A stretch of DNA of 64,000 bases from SIAQ01 sp964484265 (GTDB taxonomy: Bacteria > Planctomycetota > Planctomycetia > Gemmatales > Gemmataceae): assembly GCA_964484265.1 (NCBI GenBank), contig CAZAFH010000022.1, positions 6,257-70,256 on the forward strand, in the 5' to 3' direction. This document shows, in pieces, positions 53,109 to 61,499 of the stretch. The notes under the pieces are model-generated. The model was not told the origin of the DNA. It searched no databases and saw only the letters and a program-made list of their open reading frames with translations. Every line of letters starts with the position of its first letter. Position 1 is the stretch's first letter. The position numbers and the translations under genes were made by a program.

Positions 53109-54211
53109 CCGATTACCTCGTCGCGAATAAGTGCGTCAACTAGGTCGCCACGGTATTGAAAATCCGTGAGCGGCTGCACAACGGTAGGCTCCAAGTGAGA
53201 TCTTCGGGTGAAAACCAGTGTATTCTCATCAGAGAATCTGCGTATCGTCTCTGGGTGGTGGGAGGTCGCAATGAACTGCCCCTTATCGTTTGTCAGTTTT
53301 CGAAGTTGTGTGATAAAGTGGCCTATCTCCGGAAGAGACAGGTGATTGTCGGGTTCATCCCACATACAAAAGACGGGACCAGCAACCTTGTTTGACGCTG
53401 CAATCAACGCGCTAAGAAAAAAACACTTCTCCCCATCAGAGAGGTGCTTAAAATCAATTGACAGGCCTCTGTTCGTTTCTCCATGCTCAAATCTCACGAT
53501 GAGTTGTTTGCCTTTTTCACCCCGTGGAACATTCTCAAACGAAGCGAGATCGGGAATCATGGGTCGAATGTAACCATCAATGAAATTGTACGCCCTTGGG
53601 TATCGCAACAGGAGTGCGTTCAGCCAGGCCGAGAAATTGCTGGCGTCGTCTGTTAACTCGACAGATTCTTTTTCGGAAAACCCTTTCATCTCAGCCGGTA
53701 TCGGCGCGATCAGGATCATGGAAGCGAAGTAAGACCTCAGCCGCTGCCGTAAGTTTTCTCCGACGCGGTCTCTGATGTTGATCGCGTACAATCCTGCAAG
53801 ATGCCAATCCAGAATGAACGATGAGCCGCCTGGTTGATTCACTTCGCCTTGCTTACGGGAGAAAACCAGATTTCCGTCAACATCCAGGCTTTCTTCGGCG
53901 ACACGCGCCTCGTCAAAGTTTGCAGGGAACTCAAATGCAATTACGTATTTGTATCGTTTACTGTCTAGGCTTAGTTGTACGTCAAATCGTAATGGAATGT
54001 CTTTGCGTCCTTGGGCGAAATCGCTTTCGAGAATCAGATCTTTGACGCGATTAGCGCCACGGCAGATGCGCTGAAGAACTTCAAATGCCTTACGAAGAGT
54101 TGACTTGCCGGAACCGTTCTTGCCAATAATAAGCGCAGACGGACGCCCGGCAAAATCGATCGAAAAATTCTCAAAGCATCGGAAGTTGTTAACGTAAAGC
54201 CGCTCAATCAT
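53105..54211 (-). CDS. AAA15/21-type ABC-like ATPase (candidate defence sensor)
   Basis: The 368-residue SMC/RecN-like ATPase starts MIERLYVNNFRCFENFSIDF, the usual opening of AAA_15/AAA_21 proteins. Walker A is GKNGSGKST (30-38). The signature is LSDGEK (257-262), Walker B MWDEP (283-287) and the H-loop TSHHP (316-320). Proteins of this type form the sensor or engine of OLD, PARIS, RloAB/AbiL and Septu-like defence systems, paired with a nuclease. The paired Toprim-like gene overlaps by 4 nt. GC is visibly lower (35-53% in sampled 60-base lines) than in the neighbours (about 60-70%), consistent with transfer. Confidence 0.83.
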   Translation of the reverse strand: MIERLYVNNFRCFENFSIDFAGRPSALIIGKNGSGKSTLRKAFEVLQRICRGANRVKDLILESDFAQGRKDIPLRFDVQLSLDSKRYKYVIAFEFPANFDEARVAEESLDVDGNLVFSRKQGEVNQPGGSSFILDWHLAGLYAINIRDRVGENLRQRLRSYFASMILIAPIPAEMKGFSEKESVELTDDASNFSAWLNALLLRYPRAYNFIDGYIRPMIPDLASFENVPRGEKGKQLIVRFEHGETNRGLSIDFKHLSDGEKCFFLSALIAASNKVAGPVFCMWDEPDNHLSLPEIGHFITQLRKLTNDKGQFIATSHHPETIRRFSDENTLVFTRRSHLEPTVVQPLTDFQYRGDLVDALIRDEVIG

Positions 54212-54285
54212 GGCACACCCATAAACCGGTTCGCAACTCCGCCATTCTACACAGTAAACGAGGAAATTCGTTGCATCCCCGCGCG

Positions 54286-56610
54286 TCACTCGTAAAGAAA
54301 CTCCGGCCGACGCAGCAAATACGTCAGCACGCCGCGCCAGGCGCGGATCGTGTAGTGCGGATCGTCCGGCGCGTCCGGCACATGCGATCGGCAGTTGTAG
54401 GCCTCGCGCTTGTCGAGACCCTTCACCAGCTTGGCGTCGGCGACGATGCCCGCGAATAATTCAAACGTGCGCGCGACTTCTTTCGAATCCACGGCGTCAT
54501 TTCGACCCAACACCAGTTCGTGCAGATGAACAATGGCTTGCCGAATCCGCGCGTCGGCTTCCGGCGAGGAACCCGGCAGCACGTTCGGCTCGATGCCCGG
54601 GAATAGCCTTCGCTCAGACGCCTTGAGCGCGAAATCCTTCAATGTGTGTTTGCAGGCGACATCGTTGGCGAGAATGCGCTGAATCGCGCCCATGGCGCCG
54701 CTCGGGTCGGTGGCTCGCTCGGTCACTTCTTTCGAGTCGATGCCGCCGTACAGAATCGCCAGCTGATCGCGTAGCCTTCCCCAGGGCTGTCCGAAGATCG
54801 CCTTGACCTTGCGCTCAACCTGTTCCGGCGCAAGCATGCGAACGACGCCGATGTCGTCGAGTTCAGCGCGTCGCCGCGGATTGTCGAGCGCCGCCGCGAG
54901 ACCGTCGGCTCGATAGAAGTCCGACGCGATCCAGGCCTTGAAGACGTCCTTGAGATTGAAACCCGACTTGGCGAATCGGTCGGCGATGGCCTCGGTCTGT
55001 CGTCGCTGTTCCTGATATGCGCGGCGCTTCGCGGTGTAGAGCGGATCTTCCAGATCCTTCGGCTCCAGCAGCACCTTTCGGCCTGTGAGCACATAGTAGA
55101 CGTGCTCGGTCATCGCGACGGCGAAACGCGGATCCTTCGCCGTGCGTTCGCCCAGCCATTGCAGCGCCCGCCAGCGTTCCTCCGCCGGCAAGGTTTCTCC
55201 CTCGAAACCGGCCGCGAACATGTCGGTGTACCAGCCGCCCTTCCGCCGGCCATACACGCCCTCGAAGCTGTAATAATCCTGGAACAGCCCAGCCACCGGG
55301 TCGATCGTCTTGTGGCATACGACGCACTCAGACGCCTGCATCGTGGGAATCTTGTACTTCGCCGACACTGCCGCCGAATCGGAAACGCGTGCTGCCAATT
55401 CCAGTGCATCGATGCCCAGGAAATGCTGGTAGTACATGCGCGCCCGCAGGCGATTGCGGTTCGTTTCCGTGGTCGGGTAGCGGCGCAGATACTGGAAGCT
55501 GCTCAACATCCCCGCGTGCGGGTAGTCGCCCGTCGCGGACTCTTGATCGGTCGCCTTGCTTCGTCCCTTGAGTGCTTTGAGCTTGACGGGGATATATTCA
55601 AACGGATCGTCGGGATTCTTGAACTTCGTTTTGAGTTCGTCGAACACGCCATAACCACGAGCCGAATAGGGCGTGACCATGATGTAATCAGCCGTGACGA
55701 TATCGGTGAACGGTCGATCGTTTCGCACGATATGCTCGAGGAGTTTCATCGGTTCGCCGAGCAGGGCCTTGCGGTAGTCGGCGTCGAGCTTGTAGCGCGC
55801 CTGCTGGCGCGCCTTCGGATCGGCGATGTGGTTCAGGTCGAATTTGCTTGTCCAGAGCCGAGTTTTGGTGAAATGCTCGTACGCAAGGACTGTCGCCTCG
55901 GGATTGCCATCAAGCCCCACGGTAAGAAAGATGTCGTTGAACCCTTCGCGAAGGCGATCGTAGAAGGCGTCCTCCTTCATCAAGCCATCGAGCAACGTAG
56001 TCACGCCGGCCAAGCCCTTCGAGGCGACGATCGGCTTCTCCGACTCCGAGGGTAATCGCCCTGCCAGGGACAGCGTGACACGGCGAAATAGCCGCCGCGG
56101 TTCGAGCATCGTCACGCCATCGAAAAACGGCGGGAGATTCCTGTCGTCCACGACGGGGCGCGGCCCCGTTGACGGCGGCGCGTTGACGCGGCGCACGAAC
56201 TCTGCCAGGATCTGGTGGCCTTTCGAGCCTGGCTTGACGACGTCCGCCCCGCCGTGCTTCAACCCGCCGGTAACTTTCACGAGCAGCCGGGATTCGTCCT
56301 TGTGCTTGATGGCCGCGATGCGAGCGAAGGCATCGCGGTTGTGCCGAAGGGCTTCGTCTTGGGCGTGACCTTGCAGCTTTTTCGGATCGAGCAGAACGAG
56401 CTTGCTGTTCTCGGCATCGCCGCCTTTGGTGTGGCATTGCACGCAAAGGATCGCGCCGACTTTGGGCCAAACTTCCTTCGTGAAATAGTCGTCGAGAATA
56501 CGATTGCACGATGGCCCGCTGTACGGCTTCATCGGCTGGCCTGACGCGAGCGCAGCCGAAACCGCCAACAAGCAGAGTCCGAAAACGAAACGGCGCGTTT
56601 CGTGAAACAT
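54286..56610 (-). CDS. Large secreted CxxCH (PSCyt/DUF1549-like) protein
   Basis: The 774-residue protein starts at the ATG at 56610 (AAGGTG upstream) with a signal peptide (FVFGLCLLAVSAALASG). Two heme-c-like motifs are present: CVQCH in the N-terminal domain (the planctomycete cytochrome c-like domain) and CVVCH in the middle. A DUF1549-like stretch (RRLFRRVTLSLAGRLPSESE) follows the first domain. These proteins occur with DUF1501 partners in planctomycetes; whether heme is really bound is not established. The DUF1501 partner gene lies about 1.7 kb downstream past the ATPase cassette. Confidence 0.85.
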   Translation of the reverse strand: MFHETRRFVFGLCLLAVSAALASGQPMKPYSGPSCNRILDDYFTKEVWPKVGAILCVQCHTKGGDAENSKLVLLDPKKLQGHAQDEALRHNRDAFARIAAIKHKDESRLLVKVTGGLKHGGADVVKPGSKGHQILAEFVRRVNAPPSTGPRPVVDDRNLPPFFDGVTMLEPRRLFRRVTLSLAGRLPSESEKPIVASKGLAGVTTLLDGLMKEDAFYDRLREGFNDIFLTVGLDGNPEATVLAYEHFTKTRLWTSKFDLNHIADPKARQQARYKLDADYRKALLGEPMKLLEHIVRNDRPFTDIVTADYIMVTPYSARGYGVFDELKTKFKNPDDPFEYIPVKLKALKGRSKATDQESATGDYPHAGMLSSFQYLRRYPTTETNRNRLRARMYYQHFLGIDALELAARVSDSAAVSAKYKIPTMQASECVVCHKTIDPVAGLFQDYYSFEGVYGRRKGGWYTDMFAAGFEGETLPAEERWRALQWLGERTAKDPRFAVAMTEHVYYVLTGRKVLLEPKDLEDPLYTAKRRAYQEQRRQTEAIADRFAKSGFNLKDVFKAWIASDFYRADGLAAALDNPRRRAELDDIGVVRMLAPEQVERKVKAIFGQPWGRLRDQLAILYGGIDSKEVTERATDPSGAMGAIQRILANDVACKHTLKDFALKASERRLFPGIEPNVLPGSSPEADARIRQAIVHLHELVLGRNDAVDSKEVARTFELFAGIVADAKLVKGLDKREAYNCRSHVPDAPDDPHYTIRAWRGVLTYLLRRPEFLYE

Positions 56611-56829
56611 TTCACACCTTGTTCTTGACGCCAAACGGTCCAAAAAGGATTCCGCTTCCAAATGGAATCTTACACGAAGCGGGGTGAATTGGTTACGCGA
56701 GTCTAGCAAAGATTCAGTTCATTGCGGTAATTTAACGCGTCGCCAGCTGAAGTCTATTCGCTGCCAAGTGCGTAAAATGCCTGGGAACAGTATGCTAGCC
56801 GCGAACTTCCATGGAAAAAGGCGTCCGAT

Positions 56830-57954
56830 TTGACTATCTCCGCCATCGACGACGCTACGCTTCAGCATCTTCGGCTGCTTCACCGTTCCACCAAGCCAGG
56901 CAATCGCATGGCGTCGATCGTTCTTCCCATCGTGTTCGTTGTTCCATTGGTGCTTTTCTGTGTCTATTCCATGTTTTTCGTAGGCAACTTGGCCTCGATC
57001 GGACCGGACGAACCCGTTCCGCCGAACTTTTCCGTTTGGGCGCTGCGGTCGCTCACCTGTTGCTGCTCGCCGTTTCTTGTCTGCGTGATCTGGATTGCGG
57101 GCATGATCCTGACGGAAAGATTCCGCTCGAGCATGAACCGAAAATACGTCGGCGAAAAAACCCTGGTTATCTCCTACCCTCTCGAACCGAGACGGTTCGA
57201 AGCCCATGCCGACTTTACGACGTGCTTGAGCCGACTCGCTGCGTCGGATCTGGTAATCGTCATGCAATCGGCATCTGGCTTTTCACAGACAGGCGAAGCA
57301 AGCGTGACGATCGGACCGCCGGAGTACCTGGCGTGCAACGTGAACGTGTGCTGTCTGATGCTGCACGCGCAGAGGTATTATTTCTTCCCGGATTGCATCG
57401 TCGTCTTCGACGGGGCTGATTATCGAAAGATCCCCTGGACCTCGGCAAAAGTCGCCGTCAATGCGGCGGAGGGCTCGTTCACCGCGATCGAATACGCAAT
57501 TGGATGGGCCCACGCGAATGCCGACGGCAGTCCTGACGCGCGGTATCGATTCAACTATCAGGTCAAACGGGCCATCCGCGTGCAACGGCCGTTCCGCGAG
57601 GTTTGCACGTTCGTGTTCGATTTCGTCGAGCCTGCGGTCGTGCTTGTCACGCGTGATTCTCAGGCTGCGGCGGAGTTCGCCGCCGCAGTCGCTGACTGGC
57701 TGGGGCCTGGCGCGATTTCAAGTCCAAGACCGATTCCGCGCCCGGTTCGGCCACTCAGCTACTACGAGATTCTGGGCGTATCGAGAGATGCTACGCCGGA
57801 GGAAATCAAAGCCAAGTATCGCGAGCTGGTGATGAAATATCACCCGGACCGAAACCCAGGCGACGAGAAGGCGGCGGAGATCTTCAAAGGGATCGGCGAA
57901 GCCTATTCGGTGTTATCCGATCCGGACAAACGAAGAGCGTATGATCGCGGCTAA
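56830..57954 (+). CDS. Membrane protein with C-terminal J domain
   Basis: I take a TTG start at 56830: AAGG lies about 8 nt upstream, the frame has no ATG or GTG between the preceding stop (56773) and this codon, and the next Met (residue 27) would cut into the region before the first membrane segment. The 374-residue product has two hydrophobic segments (about 28-50 and 70-95), a large middle domain (about 100-290) unlike any I know, and a C-terminal J domain (about 305-374) with YYEILGVSRDA and the HPD motif (338-340). The J domain should recruit an Hsp70 (DnaK) to the membrane. J domains are usually N-terminal. Confidence 0.83.
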   Translation: MTISAIDDATLQHLRLLHRSTKPGNRMASIVLPIVFVVPLVLFCVYSMFFVGNLASIGPDEPVPPNFSVWALRSLTCCCSPFLVCVIWIAGMILTERFRSSMNRKYVGEKTLVISYPLEPRRFEAHADFTTCLSRLAASDLVIVMQSASGFSQTGEASVTIGPPEYLACNVNVCCLMLHAQRYYFFPDCIVVFDGADYRKIPWTSAKVAVNAAEGSFTAIEYAIGWAHANADGSPDARYRFNYQVKRAIRVQRPFREVCTFVFDFVEPAVVLVTRDSQAAAEFAAAVADWLGPGAISSPRPIPRPVRPLSYYEILGVSRDATPEEIKAKYRELVMKYHPDRNPGDEKAAEIFKGIGEAYSVLSDPDKRRAYDRG

Positions 57955-57968
57955 GATGGACAGGATCC

Positions 57969-58415
57969 TCACGCTAAATGATCCAGATCGTCAAGGTCTT
58001 TGAGCCGGCCTGCCGCGGCTTTGTTCTTTTTCAGGTCGTCCAGACTAATCACACTGACGGTGATGCCGTCTATTTTGGCCATAGTGCGGGCGGGGTAGCA
58101 CTCGTCGAAACGCACGCCTGAGATGTCGTTGAGAATTTCCAGCCTTATTGGCGGATAACCCATGCGAACGATTTTGCCCTTATCCAGAAAGAGTTCCGTG
58201 GACAAGCCGGGCACGTCGAAGCCGAATTCCTTGAGCAAATTGACGACCTTCTCGGCATTGATTTGGGAGAGCTCGATCCAGATATCCATATCGGCAGTCG
58301 CGCGCGGGTAGCCGTAATAGCTCACGGCGTAACCGCCGATAAGCAGATATTTAACGCGCTTCTTGTTGCACAACTTCAAAAAATCTCTGAAGTCGTCCGG
58401 TAGCTGCTTTGCCAT
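57969..58415 (-). CDS. Nucleotidyltransferase of the MNT/DUF6036 type, likely TA-like partner
   Basis: The 148-residue protein has the minimal nucleotidyltransferase core: YLLIGGYAVSYYGYPRATADMD, with the GG (27-28) and the D42/D44 metal pair, and later PPIRLEILNDISG and ISLDDLKKNKAAAGRLKD. Enzymes of this fold transfer an NMP to a target, and several are the antitoxin or toxin of two-gene modules (MNT-HEPN, AbiEii). Here the partner is a 66-residue helical protein encoded just upstream whose reading frame overlaps by 65 nt. The gene converges on the J-domain gene. Confidence 0.83.
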   Translation of the reverse strand: MAKQLPDDFRDFLKLCNKKRVKYLLIGGYAVSYYGYPRATADMDIWIELSQINAEKVVNLLKEFGFDVPGLSTELFLDKGKIVRMGYPPIRLEILNDISGVRFDECYPARTMAKIDGITVSVISLDDLKKNKAAAGRLKDLDDLDHLA

Positions 58416-58551
58416 AGTTGATTTGCCGCATCAGTTCCAGCGCGCGTAGCCGTGCGCTGGGCGTTTGTTTCGCCCAGAACGCACGGTCGTCGGCTTCCGA
58501 TTCCGCAAATGTCGACGTCGATAGGATTCGGCGGATTTTCCGTCGCTTCAT
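58351..58551 (-). CDS. Small helical partner of the nucleotidyltransferase
   Basis: The 66-residue protein is basic and helical: MKRRKIRRILSTSTFAESEADDRAFW, then QTPSARLRALELMRQINYG and ATGRLQRFFEVV. This small family is often found immediately upstream of nucleotidyltransferase genes in many bacteria. The stop lies 65 nt inside the next gene, and the ATG is only 2 nt after the gyrB stop, so it may ride on the gyrB transcript. The pair is a plausible toxin-antitoxin-like unit, but no activity is shown. Confidence 0.65.
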   Translation of the reverse strand: MKRRKIRRILSTSTFAESEADDRAFWAKQTPSARLRALELMRQINYGKAATGRLQRFFEVVQQEAR

Positions 58552-58553
58552 CG

Positions 58554-61034
58554 CTACGCTCCGTGGTAGTCCACTTCTTTTACCTCCAGAGCGTGCTTCT
58601 GGATGAACTCGCGCCTCGGCTCGACTTTCTCACCCATGAGGATGCGGAACATTTCGTCGGCTTTCAACGCATCGTCGAGCTTTACCTGCACGAGCGTGCG
58701 GCGCGCGGGATCGAGTGTCGTGTCCCAAAGTTCGGCGCCGTCCATCTCGCCCAGCCCTTTGAAGCGAACGATGCGGATGCCCTTCTCGCCGATCTTGCGC
58801 ACTTCCGTCGTGAGTTCGCGCAGATGATTGAGGATCTGTTTCCGCCCGTCGGCTTCGAGAAAATAGCGCGGCACGGGATCGCGCCCCGCGATGCGCGGCG
58901 ACGGCACGAGATCGGTCTGGCTAAGACCCACAGCCCGCAACGCCTTCAAGCCGCGATTGACTGCTCTTACCTCGTGTAGTTCCTGAATCGAAAGCGTTTC
59001 GCCGGCGGGCGCGCCGTTTTTCGCCGCCTCGGTGTCGGTGACGAGAATATGCTTACCCTGCTGCACAAGCTCTTGGCGGTAGGCATCGACCTCGGCCTGC
59101 GTGAAGAACCAATGCTCCTGGCTGCCAAACGTCACGCGGTGCGTCGGCAGTTCGCCATCGCGAATCTTTTGAATCATCGTCCCGACATTCAAGCCGCGGC
59201 GCTCGAGAATCATCAGCGCTTTTTCGAGATCGTCCAATACGCTCATCAACTCCTTGAGCTTTTCTCCCTCGAAAATCTTCGGCTCGGCCTGCACTCCTTC
59301 GGGCGGGGCGACGGTGAGCTTCGTGCCATCCAGTCCGCGCTCGGCGAGTTCAGCGGTCATCTCGTCCATCGTCTGCACGTAACGAGCCGACTTCTTCTGC
59401 TCCACCTTGAACAATGGCGGGCGAGCGATCCATACGTGGCCCTTCTCCAGCAACGGGCGCATCTGCCGATAGAAAAACGTCAAGAGCAAAGTGCGAATAT
59501 GTTGACCGTCGACATCGGCGTCGGTCAGAAGGATGATGCGGCCATAGCGCAGCCCCTCGATGTCCTCGGTGTTGCCAATGTCGATGCCGATGGCGCTGAT
59601 GAGGGCACAAAGTTCTTCGTTGCCGAGCACCTTCTCCATGCGTGCTTTTTCTACGTTGAGAACCTTTCCTCGCAGCGGCAGCACCGCCTGGAAATGCCGG
59701 CTGCGGCCGTTATCCGCCGACCCGCCTGCCGATCCTCCTTCGACGAGGAACAGTTCGGATTCATCGCGATCGCGCGTCGTGCAGTCCATGAGCTTGCCAG
59801 GCAACCCGCCGCCGGCGAGGATGTTCTTGCGGTCCTTGAGCGCCTTTTTCGCCTTGGTGGCGGCCTCGCGCGCTTCGGCGGCGAGGATCACTTTCTTCAT
59901 GATCTTTGCCGCTTCTTTGGGGTTTTCTTCAAGGAATTTCAGCAAGAACTCGTACACCACTTTCGAAACGATGGAGTCAACTTCGGGATTGTTCAGTTTG
60001 ATCTTGGTCTGCGATTCAAATTGCGGGTCGGGCAATGCGACGCTGACAACAGCGGTGATGCCTTCGCGGTAATCCTCGCCCTGTGGGGAAATATTCTTAA
60101 AGAGATTTTCCTTAGTACCGTAATTCGTCAACGCGCGCGTGATGGCGGTGCGGAACCCGGAGAGGTGTGTCCCGCCGCCGGGATTGCGCGCATTGTTTGC
60201 GTAGCAGTGCACGCGATTTTGTTCTTCGCCAGTGGTGTACTGAAAAGCAACCTCGACGCGGATGTCGTCCACGGTATTCTCTACGTAGAGTGTCTTGTGA
60301 ACGGTTTCTTCGGTGCGGTTGAGATATTCAACGAACTCCGCGACTCCGCCTTGGGCATGGAATAGTTCTTCCTTGGAGGTAGCTTCATCGGTCAGTTTAA
60401 TTGCCAGGCCTTTGTTCAGGTATGCAAGTTCACGCAAGCGGTTCTCGAGCGTGTCGTAAATAAAATTCGCCTCGTGGAAGATTTCCGGATCGGGTTTAAA
60501 GGTGACTTTGGTTCCCGTCCGGTCGTTCGGGGCGTTGCCGATCTCTTTCACAGGCGTGACGGCGTAGCCCCGTTGATATTCCTGCGTGTACACTTTGCCG
60601 TTGCGGCGCACCTCGGCGATAGTCCACTCGGAGAGCGCAGTGACGGCCTTGGCGCCGATGCCGTGCAAGCCGGCGGAAGTTTTGTACGTGCGTTTATCGA
60701 ACTTCGCGCCGGCGCCGACCGTCGTGAGCACGACTTCCAGCGTTGGCCGGCCTTCCGTCGGATGCATGTCCACGGGAATGCCGCGGCCATCGTCGGAGAC
60801 GCTCAGGCTGCCATCGACGTGGATGGTGACGTGAATGTTCTTGCAATAGCCCGCAAGCGCTTCATCGACGCTGTTGTAAACCAATTCGTAAGCGAGGTGG
60901 TGCAGACCGTTGGACGAGGTGTCGCCGATATACATGCCAGGCCGTTCGCGAATGTGTTTCGCGTCGCGCAGCACGTTGACGTTGCCGCCTTCGTATTCGT
61001 TTTCTGTTGTCGCTTCGACTGTTTCCGTACTCAT
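58554..61034 (-). CDS. gyrB: DNA gyrase subunit B
   Basis: The 826-residue subunit supplies the ATPase and Toprim parts of gyrase, which introduces negative supercoils. The ATPase domain has ELVYNSVDEA, DDGRGIPVDMHP and the lid GLHGIGAKAV. The Toprim domain has VEGGSAGGSA (catalytic E432), LTDADVDGQHI (Asp cluster), and the C-terminal KGLGEMDGAELWDTTLDP. The EGDSA motif reads EGGSA here: G434 is at the position of E. coli D426, a known quinolone-resistance position. The start matches the family; palindrome A copy lies upstream. It is the last of dnaA-dnaN-DUF721-gyrB. Confidence 0.97.
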   Translation of the reverse strand: MSTETVEATTENEYEGGNVNVLRDAKHIRERPGMYIGDTSSNGLHHLAYELVYNSVDEALAGYCKNIHVTIHVDGSLSVSDDGRGIPVDMHPTEGRPTLEVVLTTVGAGAKFDKRTYKTSAGLHGIGAKAVTALSEWTIAEVRRNGKVYTQEYQRGYAVTPVKEIGNAPNDRTGTKVTFKPDPEIFHEANFIYDTLENRLRELAYLNKGLAIKLTDEATSKEELFHAQGGVAEFVEYLNRTEETVHKTLYVENTVDDIRVEVAFQYTTGEEQNRVHCYANNARNPGGGTHLSGFRTAITRALTNYGTKENLFKNISPQGEDYREGITAVVSVALPDPQFESQTKIKLNNPEVDSIVSKVVYEFLLKFLEENPKEAAKIMKKVILAAEAREAATKAKKALKDRKNILAGGGLPGKLMDCTTRDRDESELFLVEGGSAGGSADNGRSRHFQAVLPLRGKVLNVEKARMEKVLGNEELCALISAIGIDIGNTEDIEGLRYGRIILLTDADVDGQHIRTLLLTFFYRQMRPLLEKGHVWIARPPLFKVEQKKSARYVQTMDEMTAELAERGLDGTKLTVAPPEGVQAEPKIFEGEKLKELMSVLDDLEKALMILERRGLNVGTMIQKIRDGELPTHRVTFGSQEHWFFTQAEVDAYRQELVQQGKHILVTDTEAAKNGAPAGETLSIQELHEVRAVNRGLKALRAVGLSQTDLVPSPRIAGRDPVPRYFLEADGRKQILNHLRELTTEVRKIGEKGIRIVRFKGLGEMDGAELWDTTLDPARRTLVQVKLDDALKADEMFRILMGEKVEPRREFIQKHALEVKEVDYHGA

Positions 61035-61066
61035 GAGTTGGCTCCGGATTGCAATGTAATTGCATT

Positions 61067-61121
61067 CCGCTTGCGGCTTAGCGCTAGGCGTGGGATATTC
61101 CGAACGCTAAACCGCAAGCGG
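61067..61121. repeat. Palindromic element A (short form) between DUF721 and gyrB
   Basis: Arms at 61067-61083 and 61105-61121 pair over 17 bp with one G-T mismatch. It stands in the 132-nt gap before gyrB, on the transcript if the cluster is one operon. Confidence 0.8.
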
Positions 61122-61166
61122 ACATACAATCATGGGAATTCATTTATTTCGATTTCGTAGAGGAAA

Positions 61167-61499
61167 TCAAATGTTCTCAAAGCTCCCGACGCGAAACCGC
61201 AGGTCTTTGATCTTTTCGCCTGGCAGTTTTTCGCACAACGTCTGCAACAATCGGCGTTTGTGGTAGTGCGATAGTTCCTGCACCAGCACGCCGCTGGCCA
61301 CTTCGATTTCCAGGATGCCGCGTTTTAATCCCAATACGCGCGACCTGCAAGCGTAATCCGGTCCCGCAGCTTCGCTCCATGCGCGTTCCAGGTGCAAGCG
61401 AGCTGAGCGCCTTCCCCATCCGCGAGCCGTGAACAACCTCGCAAGGATCTCCTTGATCGGCTCGGGCGGCGGATCGGGCTGGTAAATGATCGGCGGCAT
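61167..61499 (-). CDS. DUF721 protein (DciA-like helicase-loading factor)
   Basis: The 110-residue protein has the DUF721 core (about 20-95): RGWGRRSARLHLERAWSEAAGPDYACRS, GILEIEVASGVLVQEL and HKRRLLQTLCEKLPGEKI. DUF721 includes DciA, which in many bacteria helps load the replicative helicase DnaB at the origin. It stands where recF is usual. Its ATG overlaps the dnaN stop by one base (TGATG), so translation is coupled; a GTG one codon earlier is possible. The family assignment is good. The helicase-loading role is inferred from the family and the context. Confidence 0.85.
   Translation of the reverse strand: MPPIIYQPDPPPEPIKEILARLFTARGWGRRSARLHLERAWSEAAGPDYACRSRVLGLKRGILEIEVASGVLVQELSHYHKRRLLQTLCEKLPGEKIKDLRFRVGSFENI

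Noticed and set aside
59049..60365. 438-codon plus-strand frame over gyrB
   Set aside because: Antisense shadow of gyrB.
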